This document shows positions 10,863-22,543 of a stretch of 64,000 nucleotides of DNA, piece by piece. The stretch comes from Phragmites australis (Eukaryota; Streptophyta; Magnoliopsida; Poales; Poaceae). The stretch spans positions 3,544,001 to 3,608,000 of the forward strand of contig NC_084921.1 in assembly GCF_958298935.1 (NCBI RefSeq), read 5' to 3'. The translations under genes and the position numbers were made by a program. Below the pieces are notes generated by a model. The model saw only the letters and a program-made list of their open reading frames with translations. It had not been told where the DNA came from and did not search any database. Positions within the stretch are counted from its first letter, which is position 1, and the number at the start of each line of letters is the position of its first letter.

Positions 10863-13800
10863 TTCTGCACGAGTTGCAACAAGCCCAGTTGTCACAAACT
10901 GCAACAAAAGTCAGAGCCCAACAAGGACTTGGGTAGGGAACCCAGGCCCAGCCCACTTTAGTCAAGCCATGCAGCAAATTACCCGTCGAGCACTAGCTTC
11001 TAGCAGACGTGTGCCGCCGACCGCCCGGGGGACCAGGCATGCTGCGCGTGCTGTTCAAAGCCACCGGTGTGCGTAGTACAGTGCAGCCGTGGCACGATCA
11101 CAAGTTCAGAACGCATCGGTGAAGGATGAAGATGAACTATCAATTGATCATGTGGCGTGCACTTGCTGCGCGTGGATTCGTGCGGTCCGGCCCACTTGGG
11201 TTCACGTGCTCTGGAGTCTGATCTTCGTCCTGGAAATTATGAGCTCCCCGTTGTCGGATCGAGTCTGATATTCTCCCGCTCCATTGTATCTGTACGAGTA
11301 AAGAGTTCGATCGACTCCGTGGCAAGGCTAGCTAGGCCTATGGACCCTATCATATCGGTTCTCTTCTTCTTATCCATCCATGCAGGATGATCATGTCCAT
11401 CAAATTGATGTTTCTTCTTGATTTCCATCCCAAGACAGATCATTTTCGTTGTCGGTGAGCGGATGTGTGACCTGAATTATTGGTTTCAGACAGGGCTTGT
11501 GTACCTTCTGTCTTCTGAATTATTCTGATGTTCTCATTCTGCCTTATGCACTTACTGCCTTGCATAGTTTCATCTACAGGTATATAGTACACTAGCAGTC
11601 TGACCTGTGCAGAGATGTTTGCCTATGTGCTACTAACACACACTTCGATGGATCGAATAATCGGCTCGAAGAGGAATGCTAGGAAATTCCATTTTGTCGA
11701 GGAAGAAGTAATGCATAAGCGCCACTCGCTTATTATCCAGACTGAAAAAGGATAGTGTGGAGGCCACAGCAACAGTGAATAGAGAACTGGGGAGGTGGAC
11801 TCTTCTACTGGAGCAAGCGATGCAAAGCAAACAAAAAGCGTTTCGAAGTTTGTTAGCACAAGCTGCGACCACCACTTCTAAGGAAACAACGTCTCGATCC
11901 ACGACACGTCTCGCAGTCTGCACATCCCTCAGAGCATATCCTCCGACGATGATCCGATCCTATCCATTTCTTTCTTCCTGTCTTTTTGGAGTAGTGAGAG
12001 GTATAACCGACGCTACGCAAGTCGATTTCTCGGCAACCCATGCACGCTGCTTCAGTAGAATTTCCATTTCTCGTCATCGGCACTAGACCTTTACGTCTGC
12101 AATTGCTTATATACCCATATGCATAATGCTGCTATAACAGTAATTTAAGTGTAACCTATGATGAGTCTGCTGCTACTGTTATAGCAGTTGTGCTATATAT
12201 TTATCTTAGTTGCTGGATCAGGGTTCAGAGTAGTTGATTGCTTTTGTTATATTCAGTGGACTAGGATGCAGAACACAGCACCGAAGAATGTGGAAAATCA
12301 TCAGGTACAAGCCTGATTAGTGCGTATAGGCTTTTGGTGACTCATGAGCTGAATCCTCAGCCTAGCAAAGCGCATAGACACAAACTGCTCGGTTATGATT
12401 AACTTTGTTGATCTTTATCGCACTTCTCCATATGATGATCAAGGAGATTGTGCACCAAAAGTTGTTCACTTTTGCTGTTTTCAAACAAACAACACTTTAT
12501 GCTTCTTGGAGCTTTCACAATTGCCAGATCTCAAACAACAACAAATAAAATAACTTTTCCAGCACATAAAGCAGATACATACGTAAGTTGCGCATGGACA
12601 ACGCCCATACGCCATGAAAGAATGTGTGTAGTGCTACTTCTCCTACAACACAGCACCAAATGTCTCGATAACTCGTGATCGCAGATATTTGATTGGAGAT
12701 AGGATCCCAATCCTAAGGTGGATCACCCATCACGGAGGCATAAAGCTCGGCTGAAGTTGGGCTTTCCAAGATCCTACGCAATCATCTCCATACATATTCA
12801 GGACACTAGTAGAAGACTAGTTACTTGCATAAATTAGGATCACTCAACACTACTCGACAATTTAGAAAATGAACTTTCGAATTGTGACATGCTTAAAACT
12901 CGCTTGGGACTACGAACGGAAAACACACATATTTTTAAGAAAACACACATATTTTTAATCCGACGAGTCAGGTTTTTTCTTTTCTTTTCTGAAGCATTCA
13001 CCTTGAATTTTTACCCTATAACCTGAAAGCACAAATTAAAAAAATTCGAAGCACCTAGCAACTACATACCAGAAATAAATAACTGCTGATAAAGAAAAAA
13101 CAAAAAGAAAAAACAAGAGAACAGCAATAGGTTTTCCTTTTACTTTACAGGCCCAGAACTATCGATAAAGTTTCAGTTTTATAAGAAACAGGCGCAATGT
13201 TGGAACAAACCTATGCACAAACGATACGAATCCATGACCATAATAACCGGCCATACCGCCAAGTTGCAGTGCTCAGTTTTTATGTTCCCAAAAGCTAGCC
13301 ACTGCACACACCTTCAACATGCAAGCCCATGCACCTCAAGGCTCAAACAGAAATGCTCAAATAGAAATTGCCCTAGTTGAGTTTTTCTTTTCAGGGAAAA
13401 AAAGGAAGAGAAAAAAGAAAGGAGGAAGGCCCCAAGATTTTGTTTAGGCTCCGCTAGATGATCAACGTACATACCGGGCCGGTCCTGACATTGGGTCTTC
13501 CATCCTATATTATGTTGTATTGTAGAAACAGAGGCCTTCCTTTCTATATTTTGTTGTATTTTCTAAAGACAAATTTACATGTATTTAAAAAAAAACACCA
13601 TAAACATCTTAAATCGGTGCTTGAACTGAGCGATACAGATTGTAAATTATGTAGGATTGATCTTTTTTGTACGTTTTTTAGGACAAAAACCACAATTAGA
13701 TCAGATCAGTTATAAAAAAACAATACATGAGTTAAGGACTTAAATGAGTGTAAAGAGCCATTTCACTATTAAACATAGCACCGTGCACGTATAATGGTAT

Positions 13801-15560
13801 AAGCACATGTTTGCCTAAAGAAAAAATAAAGAGAACCAGAGTTATTGGTGCACCATGAATAACATAGCCTCTTTTATTTGACTATGCGCTAACTAAAACA
13901 AAAGAGAGAGCAGATGTGGTGGGCAGAGGAAATAAATAAACAAAGTTCTACTCAACTTGCTTAGCCAAAATTACTAATACTAATACAGTTACTAATACTC
14001 AACCTGCCCAGGGCCGGGCCTGCATACATAAAGAGTAGAGAAGCCGACAAATTAAAGCAAGCGGGGCATCATTCAGTTCTTTGCCCTCCCTTTTGGACTC
14101 GGATCCCCTAGTGTGAAGTCAGGGGCACAGCAAAATGTGAGAGGAGATACTTAACCTACCGGCAAATACTGTAGCAACACATGTTGATATTACTGTTTAT
14201 GAAATATTGTAGCACTAGATCTTATCTATACATTTCGGATCCAACGACTTATATCGAAGTGAAGTGAGAGGATCCAGGTTCCTCCCTTTTGTCCTACGCA
14301 AGCTCAGCTCGCAAGCACAACTCGGTTCCAGTTGTCTGATGAGTATTAATGTCTGAGCACCACCTCATGGCCTCCAACCAATCTACGGTTGGAAGCCCGC
14401 GGCAAGCAATAGCACTAGCCGTGTCGTAGTGCGTCTGAATGCACTCATCCTGGCGAATCACGAAACCGAAACACACGGCTCGAGACCGATCCGATGCCCT
14501 GTCCCCGTTGCAATTGCAGGTTCGACCGGTCCGTGCAAGCTTCGGACATGTTCCCACCATCAGCAGAAAAGAAGGATCGGTCTCGAACAAGCCAATCCGT
14601 CTACGTCTTTGCTGAGTTGCGCACAACTCCACTATGCCCGGCCAGCTACCACCTTCCGATCTTCCATCGATCATCCACGTACACTCTTGTACAGTTCTCC
14701 AGTACGAAGTGTCCGGCCAATCGACGGAGAGCTCAGTGGCATCGGCACGAGATAATCGTAGCTTCCCTACAGCGGGCAATACGCAGTTACGCTCAGCTGG
14801 AGATGCCAAATTAGAAGCCGCGGGCAGCAATACAAAACGAAACCGATCGATGGCCGGGGGCAAGAAAAGCGTCGATCGATCTATCGCTCGCTCGCTCGCT
14901 TTGGGGAAGAGGTGGAAACGGGAGGGTCAGCACGCGAGTCCTGTGTGATCCCATCGGTTTCATACCATTTGACACCCAACAGAGCACTCACAGGTAAAGG
15001 GCAAAACATTCGTAGGAAACGTACTGTCGCGCAAAGGTGATCTCTGTAAACCGATAGTCGACGGGATCTATGAACGAATACGCAAGAAACGAATACTTGG
15101 GCTGGGGCACGGCCAGGCGAACAAAGTGGAGTGCTCTGCTCGATTCTGTTTTGCCTCTCGGAGCGAAAAAAGAATCGAAGAGAAAGCGGACTCCAAGTCC
15201 AGGGTTGAAGAAGCCGGCCGAGCACGCACGCGGTTCCAGGGCGCGGCCTCGGCGTCTGCTGCGGATACGCGCAAATTGCCGCGCGGAGGCCGAGATCAGC
15301 TGACGGTGGGGAACCGTGCAACAGAACCGCTTGTTTCTGGCCGCAAAGGTGGCTGGAACGGGACAAAAGGAATGAGAGGAGCTGGCCTCGGCAGGACGTT
15401 GCGGTACGCAGCGCCGTTGGCTTGCTTGCTCCATGCATCGTTCATTCAATCGGAAAATGGAAACAGCTCAGCTCACCTCAGAGGTGCAGGAGCTAGCAAG
15501 TCGCAAGAGTTGACGTCACATATATCGCTGTACAAGTACGCATGAACCAAATAAATCTCC
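10863..15560. other. Long spacer with no supported gene
   Basis: 11600-12100 and 14290-15540 have moderate to high GC and overlapping frames on both strands (up to 189 codons on the minus strand at 14294-14863), but none shows a known domain or convincing signals. 12880-14090 is AT-rich. The block 14880-15540 could be the distal flank of the downstream ATL gene. Confidence 0.35.
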
Positions 15561-15671
15561 ATGATTAAGCCTCTATATATCCTATGTTACACTCTAGTAC
15601 TGTCACTATAGCTGTAGCTATTCTCCAATTATGCATGTGCTCAAGCGTTCCCACGCGGCCATCCCGCCACG

Positions 15672-15702
15672 CTACACAGGTAGCAACGCTTCTGCCGCTG
15701 CC

Positions 15703-15733
<31 letters not shown>

Positions 15734-16193
15734 GCACCGGCACCGAGGTGATGGTCTCGGTCTTCTTGGCGGTGGCGGACGCGGCCGGGCCGACGGCGGC
15801 GCGGCACATGGGGCACGTGGAGTGCGCGCGCAGCCAAGCGTCGACGCACTCGGCGTGGAACGAGTGCGTGCACTTGGGCAGCCGCCGCACCTTCTCGCCG
15901 GGCTCCACCTGCCCGAGGCACACCGCGCAGTCCAGCGCCTCGGCGCCCTCGTGCGCGAACGTCGGCAGCGCGGCGATCGCGTCCACGCTCATGCCGCGGT
16001 CCGCCGCGGACGCCGGCGCCTCAACCGCGCCGCCGCTGGATCGGCGGCCTCGGCGGCTGCAGGCGTACCAGAGCGCGAGGTAGAGGAGGAAGGTGAGGAT
16101 GCCGATGGCGAAGGAGAGGCCCATGAACAGCAGCCGCGCGCGGGTGCTGTACCTGGAGTTGTCCGAGAACAGCCACGTGTTGGGCGAGCTCAT
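15672..16193 (-). CDS. ATL-type RING-H2 finger protein (membrane E3 ubiquitin ligase)
   Basis: A 173-residue, intronless ATL-like protein. Residues ~18-47 form a transmembrane helix (RLLFMGLSFAIGILTFLLYLA core) followed by basic SRRGRRSS. Residues ~72-80 carry the GLD-like lead-in (IAALPTF). A complete RING-H2 domain (~87-130) follows with spacing C-x2-C-x15-C-x-H-x2-H-x2-C-x10-C-x2-C, including the PxCxHxFHxxCxxxWL signature. ATL proteins are known to anchor in membranes and pass ubiquitin from E2 enzymes to substrates; substrate here is unknown. The start is placed at the MSSPNTW methionine, since 90 upstream in-frame codons look like 5' UTR. The C-terminal tail is an A/T-rich low-complexity run. 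Two further ATL relics lie at 30.8 and 33.4-44.8 kb on the same strand. Confidence 0.9.
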
Positions 16194-16467
16194 GGTAATA
16201 AAACGCAGCTTCCACCAACCTGCAAGCTGGAGGAGCTCCTCGGCACCAAGCAGCAGAAGTCGCCGGTGTACGCTGCTCACTCCCCTAGTGGGCGACTTGG
16301 TTACGAGATTGGAATTTCCGAGTGCAGGGCACGCCAATCTATGGGCGGAGCGGATACGCGGAGGAGTTTCTTTTGCTTGGCGTTGGCGCGGACGCGCGGT
16401 GGCCTCTCTTCTGTGGCTCGAGTGAGATCGCGTTTGTTGGGGCAAAGGGGCGGCAGCTGCCACAGCA

Positions 16468-16475
16468 ATATATAA
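16468..16475 (-). promoter_or_regulatory. Probable TATA box of the ATL gene
   Basis: On the minus strand GCTTTATATATTGC lies about 280 bases upstream of the chosen start codon, giving a plausible 5' UTR of about 240 bases. There is no other TATA-like sequence nearer in this GC-rich flank. Confidence 0.45.
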
Positions 16476-16734
16476 AGCTGGGGCGCCGACGCTTCAACGA
16501 CACGGCGGCCCGCGTGGGGGCGAAAAGGCGAGGGCCCGCGTTTCTTGGACATGGCGTGGGACGTCAGACGTGAGCGAGATATTTCAGAGCCGCGCGCGAT
16601 CGTCATCGCCATCGGCGTTGGTTCTCGGCCATTGGCGCGGTGTTGCTTTGTTTTAGACTCCAATAGGACCCTGCTGGTTTGTTTCATGAGAATGATATAG
16701 CTTTTTTTATCTGTTCGTTTTATGAGAATAATAC

Positions 16735-17235
16735 TCAGAAATCAAATTGAAATATGATTTAATTTATTTATGATGAGTAATTAACATTGATATTTATTTG
16801 GCTGGATGATTTTTGGTTTTACATGAGTTTTGATATAATTTGAATTGATTTTGAATTTTATTTGAGCATATTGATTATGGACTAACTAGAATTAGAGTTG
16901 GAGATATGTGTTTGTTTGTCTCATGATGTGCAGATGATAGATGTAACTTGACGGGATGATCGAGACCAAGTAGAGTGCTTGGTGCCAGACGATTAAAGGG
17001 ATCGGGTGGAGTCAAAGGTGATTCTAGCCGAACATGTGGAAGTCAAGCAGAGTATGAAAGGCGGATGAAGATAGCATGTTGATAAAGTCAAGCGAAGGGG
17101 TGCCGGTGCAAGGGACAAGGCGGTCCTAGAGATCGGGAGTGGGAGAGACTTGTTGGTGATCAAGACCGCATGATGGAGTACACACGTCGACATTGGAGCG
17201 CTCGCTTAAGGTGTAAGCAAGGCGACGAGTCACGC
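16735..17235 (+). repeat. 5' LTR fragment
   Basis: Homologous to the first ~400 bases of the 3' LTR, through the CACACGTCGACATTG...TTGCTTAAG phrase (17181-17213 here, about 21294-21322 in the 3' LTR). It then breaks off and runs straight into integrase-coding sequence. The LTR promoter half and primer-binding site are therefore missing. Confidence 0.8.
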
Positions 17236-19461
17236 GTTCCTCAGCAAAATGGTAAGGTTGAGAGGAAGAATCGCACTTTAGTGGAGATGGCTAGGATGAT
17301 GCTCAATGAGCATAGGACTCATAGGAAGTTTTAGGCTAAGGCTATTAGCACGGCGTGCTACATCTTTGATCAAATTTTCTTGCACTCGATCTTGAATTTG
17401 ACTTCTTATGAGTTGTGTTTTGGGAGAAAGCCGAAGGTTTCGCATTTGAGAGTTTTTAGGTGTCGATGTTTCATTCTAAAGCGTGACAATCTTGATAAGT
17501 TCGAGTTGCGTTCTTCCGATGGTATTTTCTTAGGGTATTCTATTCATATTCATTCTTACAGGGTTTTTGACACTAACACCATCATAGAGTCTTGTGATAT
17601 GACTTTTAATGAATCAACCTCTTGTGCTAGCCCTGTCTTTGAGTGTGCAGGTGCTCAGGAGATAAGCAAAAGTATTTTTGTAGATAGCGATCTTCCAACT
17701 TTCGGGGATGATGAGAATGATCCACTACTTCCTACTACTATACTCGCTCCTAAGCTGGTTCCTACCTCCTCGACACCGGCAGAGGGTCCTACAACATCTA
17801 CTTCTACTTCAACTGCTTTCGAGCCTGCACCAGCAGTGTTTGAGAGGGAGATCATCCCACAACGCGAAGCCCCTCAACACATTCAGTGACGACATCCCCC
17901 ACAGCTGATGATCGACGAGCTTGGTGAGAGAGTAACGAGGTACAAATCTGTTTCTCATGCTTATTTCACTTGTTCTGCATTTGTTGCTTCTTTTGAGCCT
18001 TATGATGTTGGACATGCTTTATCTTATTCGAGTTGGGTCAATACCATGCATGAAGTGCTTGAAAACTTTGAGAGAAATCAAGTTTGGGTCCTAGTAGAGC
18101 TACCCCCAAATGTTCACACCATAGGCATTAAATGGGTTTTCAAAAACAAATAGGGGAGGATGGGTCTGTAGTAAGAAACAAGACTAGACTAGTAGCTCAT
18201 AGTTTCACTCAGGTAGAGGAGATAAATTTTGGAGAGACCTTTGCACCAGTAGTTAGGCTAGAAGCTATTAGGATCCTCCTTGTATTTGCAGCATCCTGAG
18301 GTTTCAAGTTGTTTCATAGAGGAAGATATCTATGTCAAGCAACCCTCAGGCTTTGAGCATCCCAAATACCATCATAGAGTATACAAGCTTTAGAAAGTTT
18401 TGTATGGACTTAAATAAGCATATATGGCTTGGTATGATAGGCTTAAATATTTCTTGCAAGGGCATGAGTATGTGATGGGGTCAACTAATAGAACTTTGTT
18501 CACTCTCAAGCATGGCTATGATTTCTTACTTGTTCAAATTTACGTAGATGATATCATTTTTTTGACTTTTTTCATGCACTTGTGGCTAAGTTTGTAGAAA
18601 CTATGAGCAAGGAGTTCGAGATGTCGATAATGAGTGAGCTCAACTTCTTCCTTGGGCTGCAAATCAAGCAATACAAGTAAGGTACATTCGTCCACCAAAT
18701 AAAGTACACTAAGGATTTGCCGAAGAAGTTCGATATGAACGATGCAAAGCCATTGGCGACATCGATGGCTACCTCGACCGTGCTTGATCCGGATGAAGAT
18801 AACGAGGAGGTGGACCAGCGGGAGTACATGAGCATGATCGGCTCCCTCCTATACCTGACAACGACAAGACCCGACATCCACTTCGTCGTCTGCTTGTGTG
18901 CTCGCTTCCGGGTTTCACCGAGGACGTCTCACCGCCAAGTGGTGAAACACATTCTGAGGTATCTCAAGCACACTCTCGAGTATGGCCTTTAGTTTTCTGC
19001 ATCATTTTCGCTTTCTCTTCGTGGCTTTTCGGATGAGGATTTAGCTGGATGTAGAATTGACATGAAGAGTACCTCTGGTACTTGTCATTTATTGGGTACT
19101 TCTCTTGTGTGCTGGTCTTCTCGCAAGCAGTCTAGCGTTGCGCAGTCTACTGCTGAAACTGAATATATAGCTGTTGCTCATAGATTTTATGGATAGTTGC
19201 TACCTTGAGGAATTTTGAGTTAGATTTTAAGACTATGCCACTTTTTGTGATAACACCAGTGCCATAAGCTTAGCCAATAACCCACTTCAACACTCCAGAA
19301 CGAAACACATAGATGTGAGATTTTACTTCCTGAGAGACCACAATAAGAAGAGATACATTAAGTTGAGCTACATAGATACCCAACACCAGCTAGCCGGCAT
19401 CTTTACCAAGCCTCTAGATGCAACAAAGTTTCCCTTTCTGAGGGGAGAGCTTGGTGTATGA
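17236..19461 (+). pseudogene. Copia pol remnant (integrase end, RT, RNase H)
   Basis: Pieces appear in the normal Copia order. First comes the integrase core end (QQNGKVERKNRTLVEMARMM, 17240-17300) and its C-terminal part (LRVFRCRCFILKRDNLDKFE... GIFLGYS). Next is RT with IKWVFKNK (18130), a decayed middle, and the catalytic YVDDIIF (18541-18561). RNase H follows, with the SSRKQSSVAQSTAETEYIA block at about 19116-19171. The terminal ADIFTKPL-type motif is present as QLAGIFTKPLDATKFPFLRGELGV before the final TGA. Many stops and frameshifts make it non-functional. Confidence 0.9.
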
Positions 19462-20141
19462 CATCCCTATGTTATTGTGTGAGGGGGAGTTGACTTTTTA
19501 CATACTCTATCTTACTTTTGTGGCATTTTCATTGCATAGCATTTTTGTAAGATAATCATGTTAGCAAGTTTCACTTATATGTTCTTTGCACTTTCTTGTA
19601 TTAGTTGTGAATTTGTGCTAAGTGTAGTGAATGTATAACAATTTGTGCAAGCTGAGGCTCTTATTCAAACATGACATAAAATCTGTTGAGCAAGCTTATC
19701 TTTTTTAAGAATGAACTTGAAATGTGAGCATAATCTCTTGTCACCCTTGAGTGTTTACTTTAGCTTGATCAGTGCTTAATTAGGGTTAGTTCTTTGAAAA
19801 GCTTGTGCTATGCCGCTTTGTTCAGTTCAGCGGATTGCGGGTCTCTGACCTTTGTGTATGTAAATGTTTAGCTCATGATTAACCTTTGGGAGAGCATGTA
19901 CTCTTTTGTGTCGCAAAGACATAATTTGTTTTGGCTTTGTGAAAAATTGCATATCTTGAATCCAATGTTGAGTTAATAAAATGAATGATCAAGTTTTGAG
20001 CTAGAATTGAATCCAATACGGTGACTTAAGGCTTCATATGGTTTGCCAAAGAAGTGAACCTATGGTTACTTAAAACTCACTTGAGGATAGTTAAATGATC
20101 AGATGAGAAAGTTAACTTGTGCTTTTTAATGTGCAAATTTA

Positions 20142-20323
20142 GAAGCCCGACGCTTTAAGAAAGCAAAAAATTCCGAATGGAATGATTTTGAATATCGATT
20201 TCTTGGTAAAAAACCTTCGCCCAATTTTGAATTATCAAAGCAAGAGCTTTATGTAAGAGTAGAAGCTCCAAAAGGTGAATTAGGAATTTATCTGGTAGGA
20301 GATGATAGTCTTTTCCCCTGGAG
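20142..20323 (+). pseudogene. ndhH: Plastid ndhH fragment inside the retrotransposon (NUPT)
   Basis: One frame is open for 60 codons and reads as plastid NADH dehydrogenase-like subunit H, for example [39 protein letters not shown] and GDDSLFPW. The start ([10 protein letters not shown]) and end (FPWR) fall inside the real protein, so this is an internal piece, not a gene. It is absent from the related Copia copy at 26.8 kb. Reading frame preservation suggests a recent transfer. In plastids NdhH belongs to the NDH complex of cyclic electron flow; here it has no function. Confidence 0.93.
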
Positions 20324-20437
20324 ACTAGTGCTATGTTAAGTTCAAACTAGGCGACCAATTTCAACCTGACAGGCTATACAAACACCCACATATCAATCCA
20401 AGCCTTACTTTGATAACATAAAAAATAACATTCTTTT
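20324..20437 (-). other. Inverted segment of the retrotransposon 3' region
   Basis: The reverse complement of this segment aligns with about 26876-26990 in the sister element (shared TTGATATGTGGGTGTTTG and GCCTAGTTTGAACTT-like stretches), while sequence on both sides aligns in direct orientation. It abuts the ndhH fragment. About 130-170 bases present after it in the sister copy are missing here. Confidence 0.8.
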
Positions 20438-20924
20438 GTAGACTTTGTGTGCCTTTGAGTTATATTGTTTACTCCTAGTGCTTTGACATCACTAGTTCTT
20501 ACAAGTACTTTGTGATCTATATATGAAGCTTTGTAGCCTTACATTTTATTTGCACATCTTTTGCATAATCTTGTATCCTTGATGCTTGCATTGTCAAAGG
20601 AGGAGAAAATATGTCCAAAGATATTATGCACAAATATTCAACAAAGGGGGAGAAAATTATATTTACCTAGAAATAAAAAATGGAATATGTGCAATCATCA
20701 AGGAGGATAATGTATTCTTGGGTTTTTGAGTTTTTATTGCTCTTTTGAGGTTTTTTACTCGTCTTTGCCTCTCTTAGAGCTTTTGCAACCTTTCTTATGC
20801 CAAGTGATATATTTTACTCTTTCTCGAGTTTTTAGTCACTTGGATGAGTTTATCTTGTTTTAATTTTTTCAAACCAAAATCTTTATACTTTGAGGGTTGT
20901 CAATGCACTCATCAAGGGGAAGAT

Positions 20925-22277
20925 TGAGAAACCAAGTTGAAATATGCCTTAATTTACTTGTGATGAGTGATTGACATTGATATTTATTTGGCTTGATGAT
21001 CTTCAGTTTTGATATGATTTGAATTGATTTAGAATTTCATTTGAGCATATTGATTATGGACTAACTGGAATTAGAGTTGGAGATATGTGTTTGCTTATCT
21101 CATGATGTGCTGGTGGAGGCCAAGCCGAGTCAAGGATGATTCTAGCTGAACAAGTGGAGGTCAAGCAGAGCATGGATGACAGATGGAGATGGCGTGGTGA
21201 CAAAGTCAAGGTATGCCGGTGCAAGTGACAAGGCGGCCCGAGAGATCGAGAGCGGGAGTGACTTGCCGGTGGTTAGGATCGTATAACCGAGTACACACGT
21301 CGACATTGAAGCACTTGCTTAAGATGTAAACAAGACAACAAGTCATGCTTTGAGAAGCGTGCAGTCGGTTTCGTGGTTTGGCTTCAAAACCGTGGGAGGA
21401 CTAGAGGAGTACGTGGCACCATCGCGAAGCTTACGTTGAGACAAAGCTAAGTCGTGAAGGTGTCGCGGCCGTCCGATGAATGGAGAAAAAAATAAACGAA
21501 AATACCCTCGGTGGTAGGTAGGACTGTACTATAAGAAAGGGGTATTTTAGGAAAAAAAACTAGGAAACTTAAGGATCAAGTTTCATAGGCCTATAAATAA
21601 AAGGATAGAACTATAAGAGAGTTTGAACCAGTCACTTGAGCCTATTTGTGTCACCCATTTGAGAGTTTAGAGTTAGGGTTTTAGATAAGAGAAGAATGAG
21701 TGCTTAGCCTATGTAATAAGTGAGAGTTTTGAGAGATAAATCTTTGTAATCTACTTAAAATAGGGATGATCTTTTTGATTAATAAAGTTTATGTTATCAC
21801 ATATGCTTGAATTCCTCTCGTTCTAATTTCCTTTTATTGATTTCCTTGCAAGTTTGCAAGTTTTTCAGTTTCTAGTTTTGATTTTCGTTTTTTTTTTGCT
21901 AAAATTTTAGCACCTTGTGAGGTTTTTTTTTTGCTAGAGGCATAAATTCGCATACACACACTTATGTGATGAGATTTTGAATTCTCTTGCCTCTAGATAA
22001 TAAACTTAGAGAGTTTTGTTGCTCGGTGATTATCTTTTTTTGTTTCTTTATAAGTTATGATCTTTCGAGTGTTAAGATATATGAATTGATCTTAAATGTA
22101 ACATATGATTTATATATTATCTGTGGAGTCGTGTTTCTTTGATTTTCTCTTATTAAAACTTCTCTCTATTTTTACTTTCGCTTGACTTTTGATGTGCGTT
22201 AGGTGATCCAAATAGTAGAAGACCATCGATTTCGCAAAAAAATTATTAAGATGTCTATTCACCCTTTTTAATCACCA
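20925..22277 (+). repeat. 3' LTR of the Copia element (1.35 kb)
   Basis: Begins TGAGAAACCAAG after a purine tract and ends ...TTTTTAATCACCA. The terminal sequence AAGATGTCTATTCACCC matches the ends of the minus-strand LTRs elsewhere in the window. A TATAAATAAAAGG box lies at about 21592. Confidence 0.8.
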
Positions 22278-22304
22278 ATCTCGTTTCTACTAATATAATA
22301 GATA

Positions 22305-22541
22305 CTACCTCCGTTTTCAAATAACTGTCACCATTGACTTCGAGCATCAATATTTGACTGTCAATTTTTCACAAATACACACGTAAATCATTCTAAGTAT
22401 ACATCATACTTAAACTATTTTTTTATGGCAAATCTAACAATACTATTTTCATTTTACTTGCTTAAGTATTTTAAAAATTATTATTGATCAAAGTTACTGG
22501 TTGCTATCGTACCGGTGTCAATTATTTGAAAATGGAGGTAG
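22305..22541. mobile_element. Stowaway MITE with TA target duplication
   Basis: Terminal inverted repeats CTACCTCCGTTTTCAAATA and TATTTGAAAATGGAGGTAG bound a 237-bp AT-rich element. TA dinucleotides flank both ends (22303-22304 and 22542-22543). The CTCCGT-type terminus and TA target are diagnostic of Stowaway (Tc1/Mariner-related) elements. Confidence 0.92.
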
Positions 22542-22543
22542 TA

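Larger units (their letters stand above)
16735..22277 (+). mobile_element. Decayed Copia retrotransposon
   Basis: A 5' LTR fragment is followed directly by pol, then a long non-coding 3' region, a purine-rich tract (ATCAAGGGGAAG) and a full-length 3' LTR. The two LTR starts align clearly (TCAGAAATCAAATTGAAATATG against TGAGAAACCAAGTTGAAATATG). gag, protease and most of integrase are deleted. The 3' region contains a plastid ndhH fragment. A second remnant of the same family lies at 26.4-29.5 kb, and minus-strand LTRs of related type occur at 49.6 and 53.8 kb. No target duplication was found. Confidence 0.85.

Noticed and set aside
14294..15545. Several frames of 100-190 codons on both strands
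   Set aside because: Mutually overlapping, no recognisable domain; likely a GC-composition effect.
16194..16463. 90 extra N-terminal codons of the ATL frame
   Set aside because: Composition unlike an ATL N-terminus; the downstream ATG precedes the membrane helix directly, as in the family.
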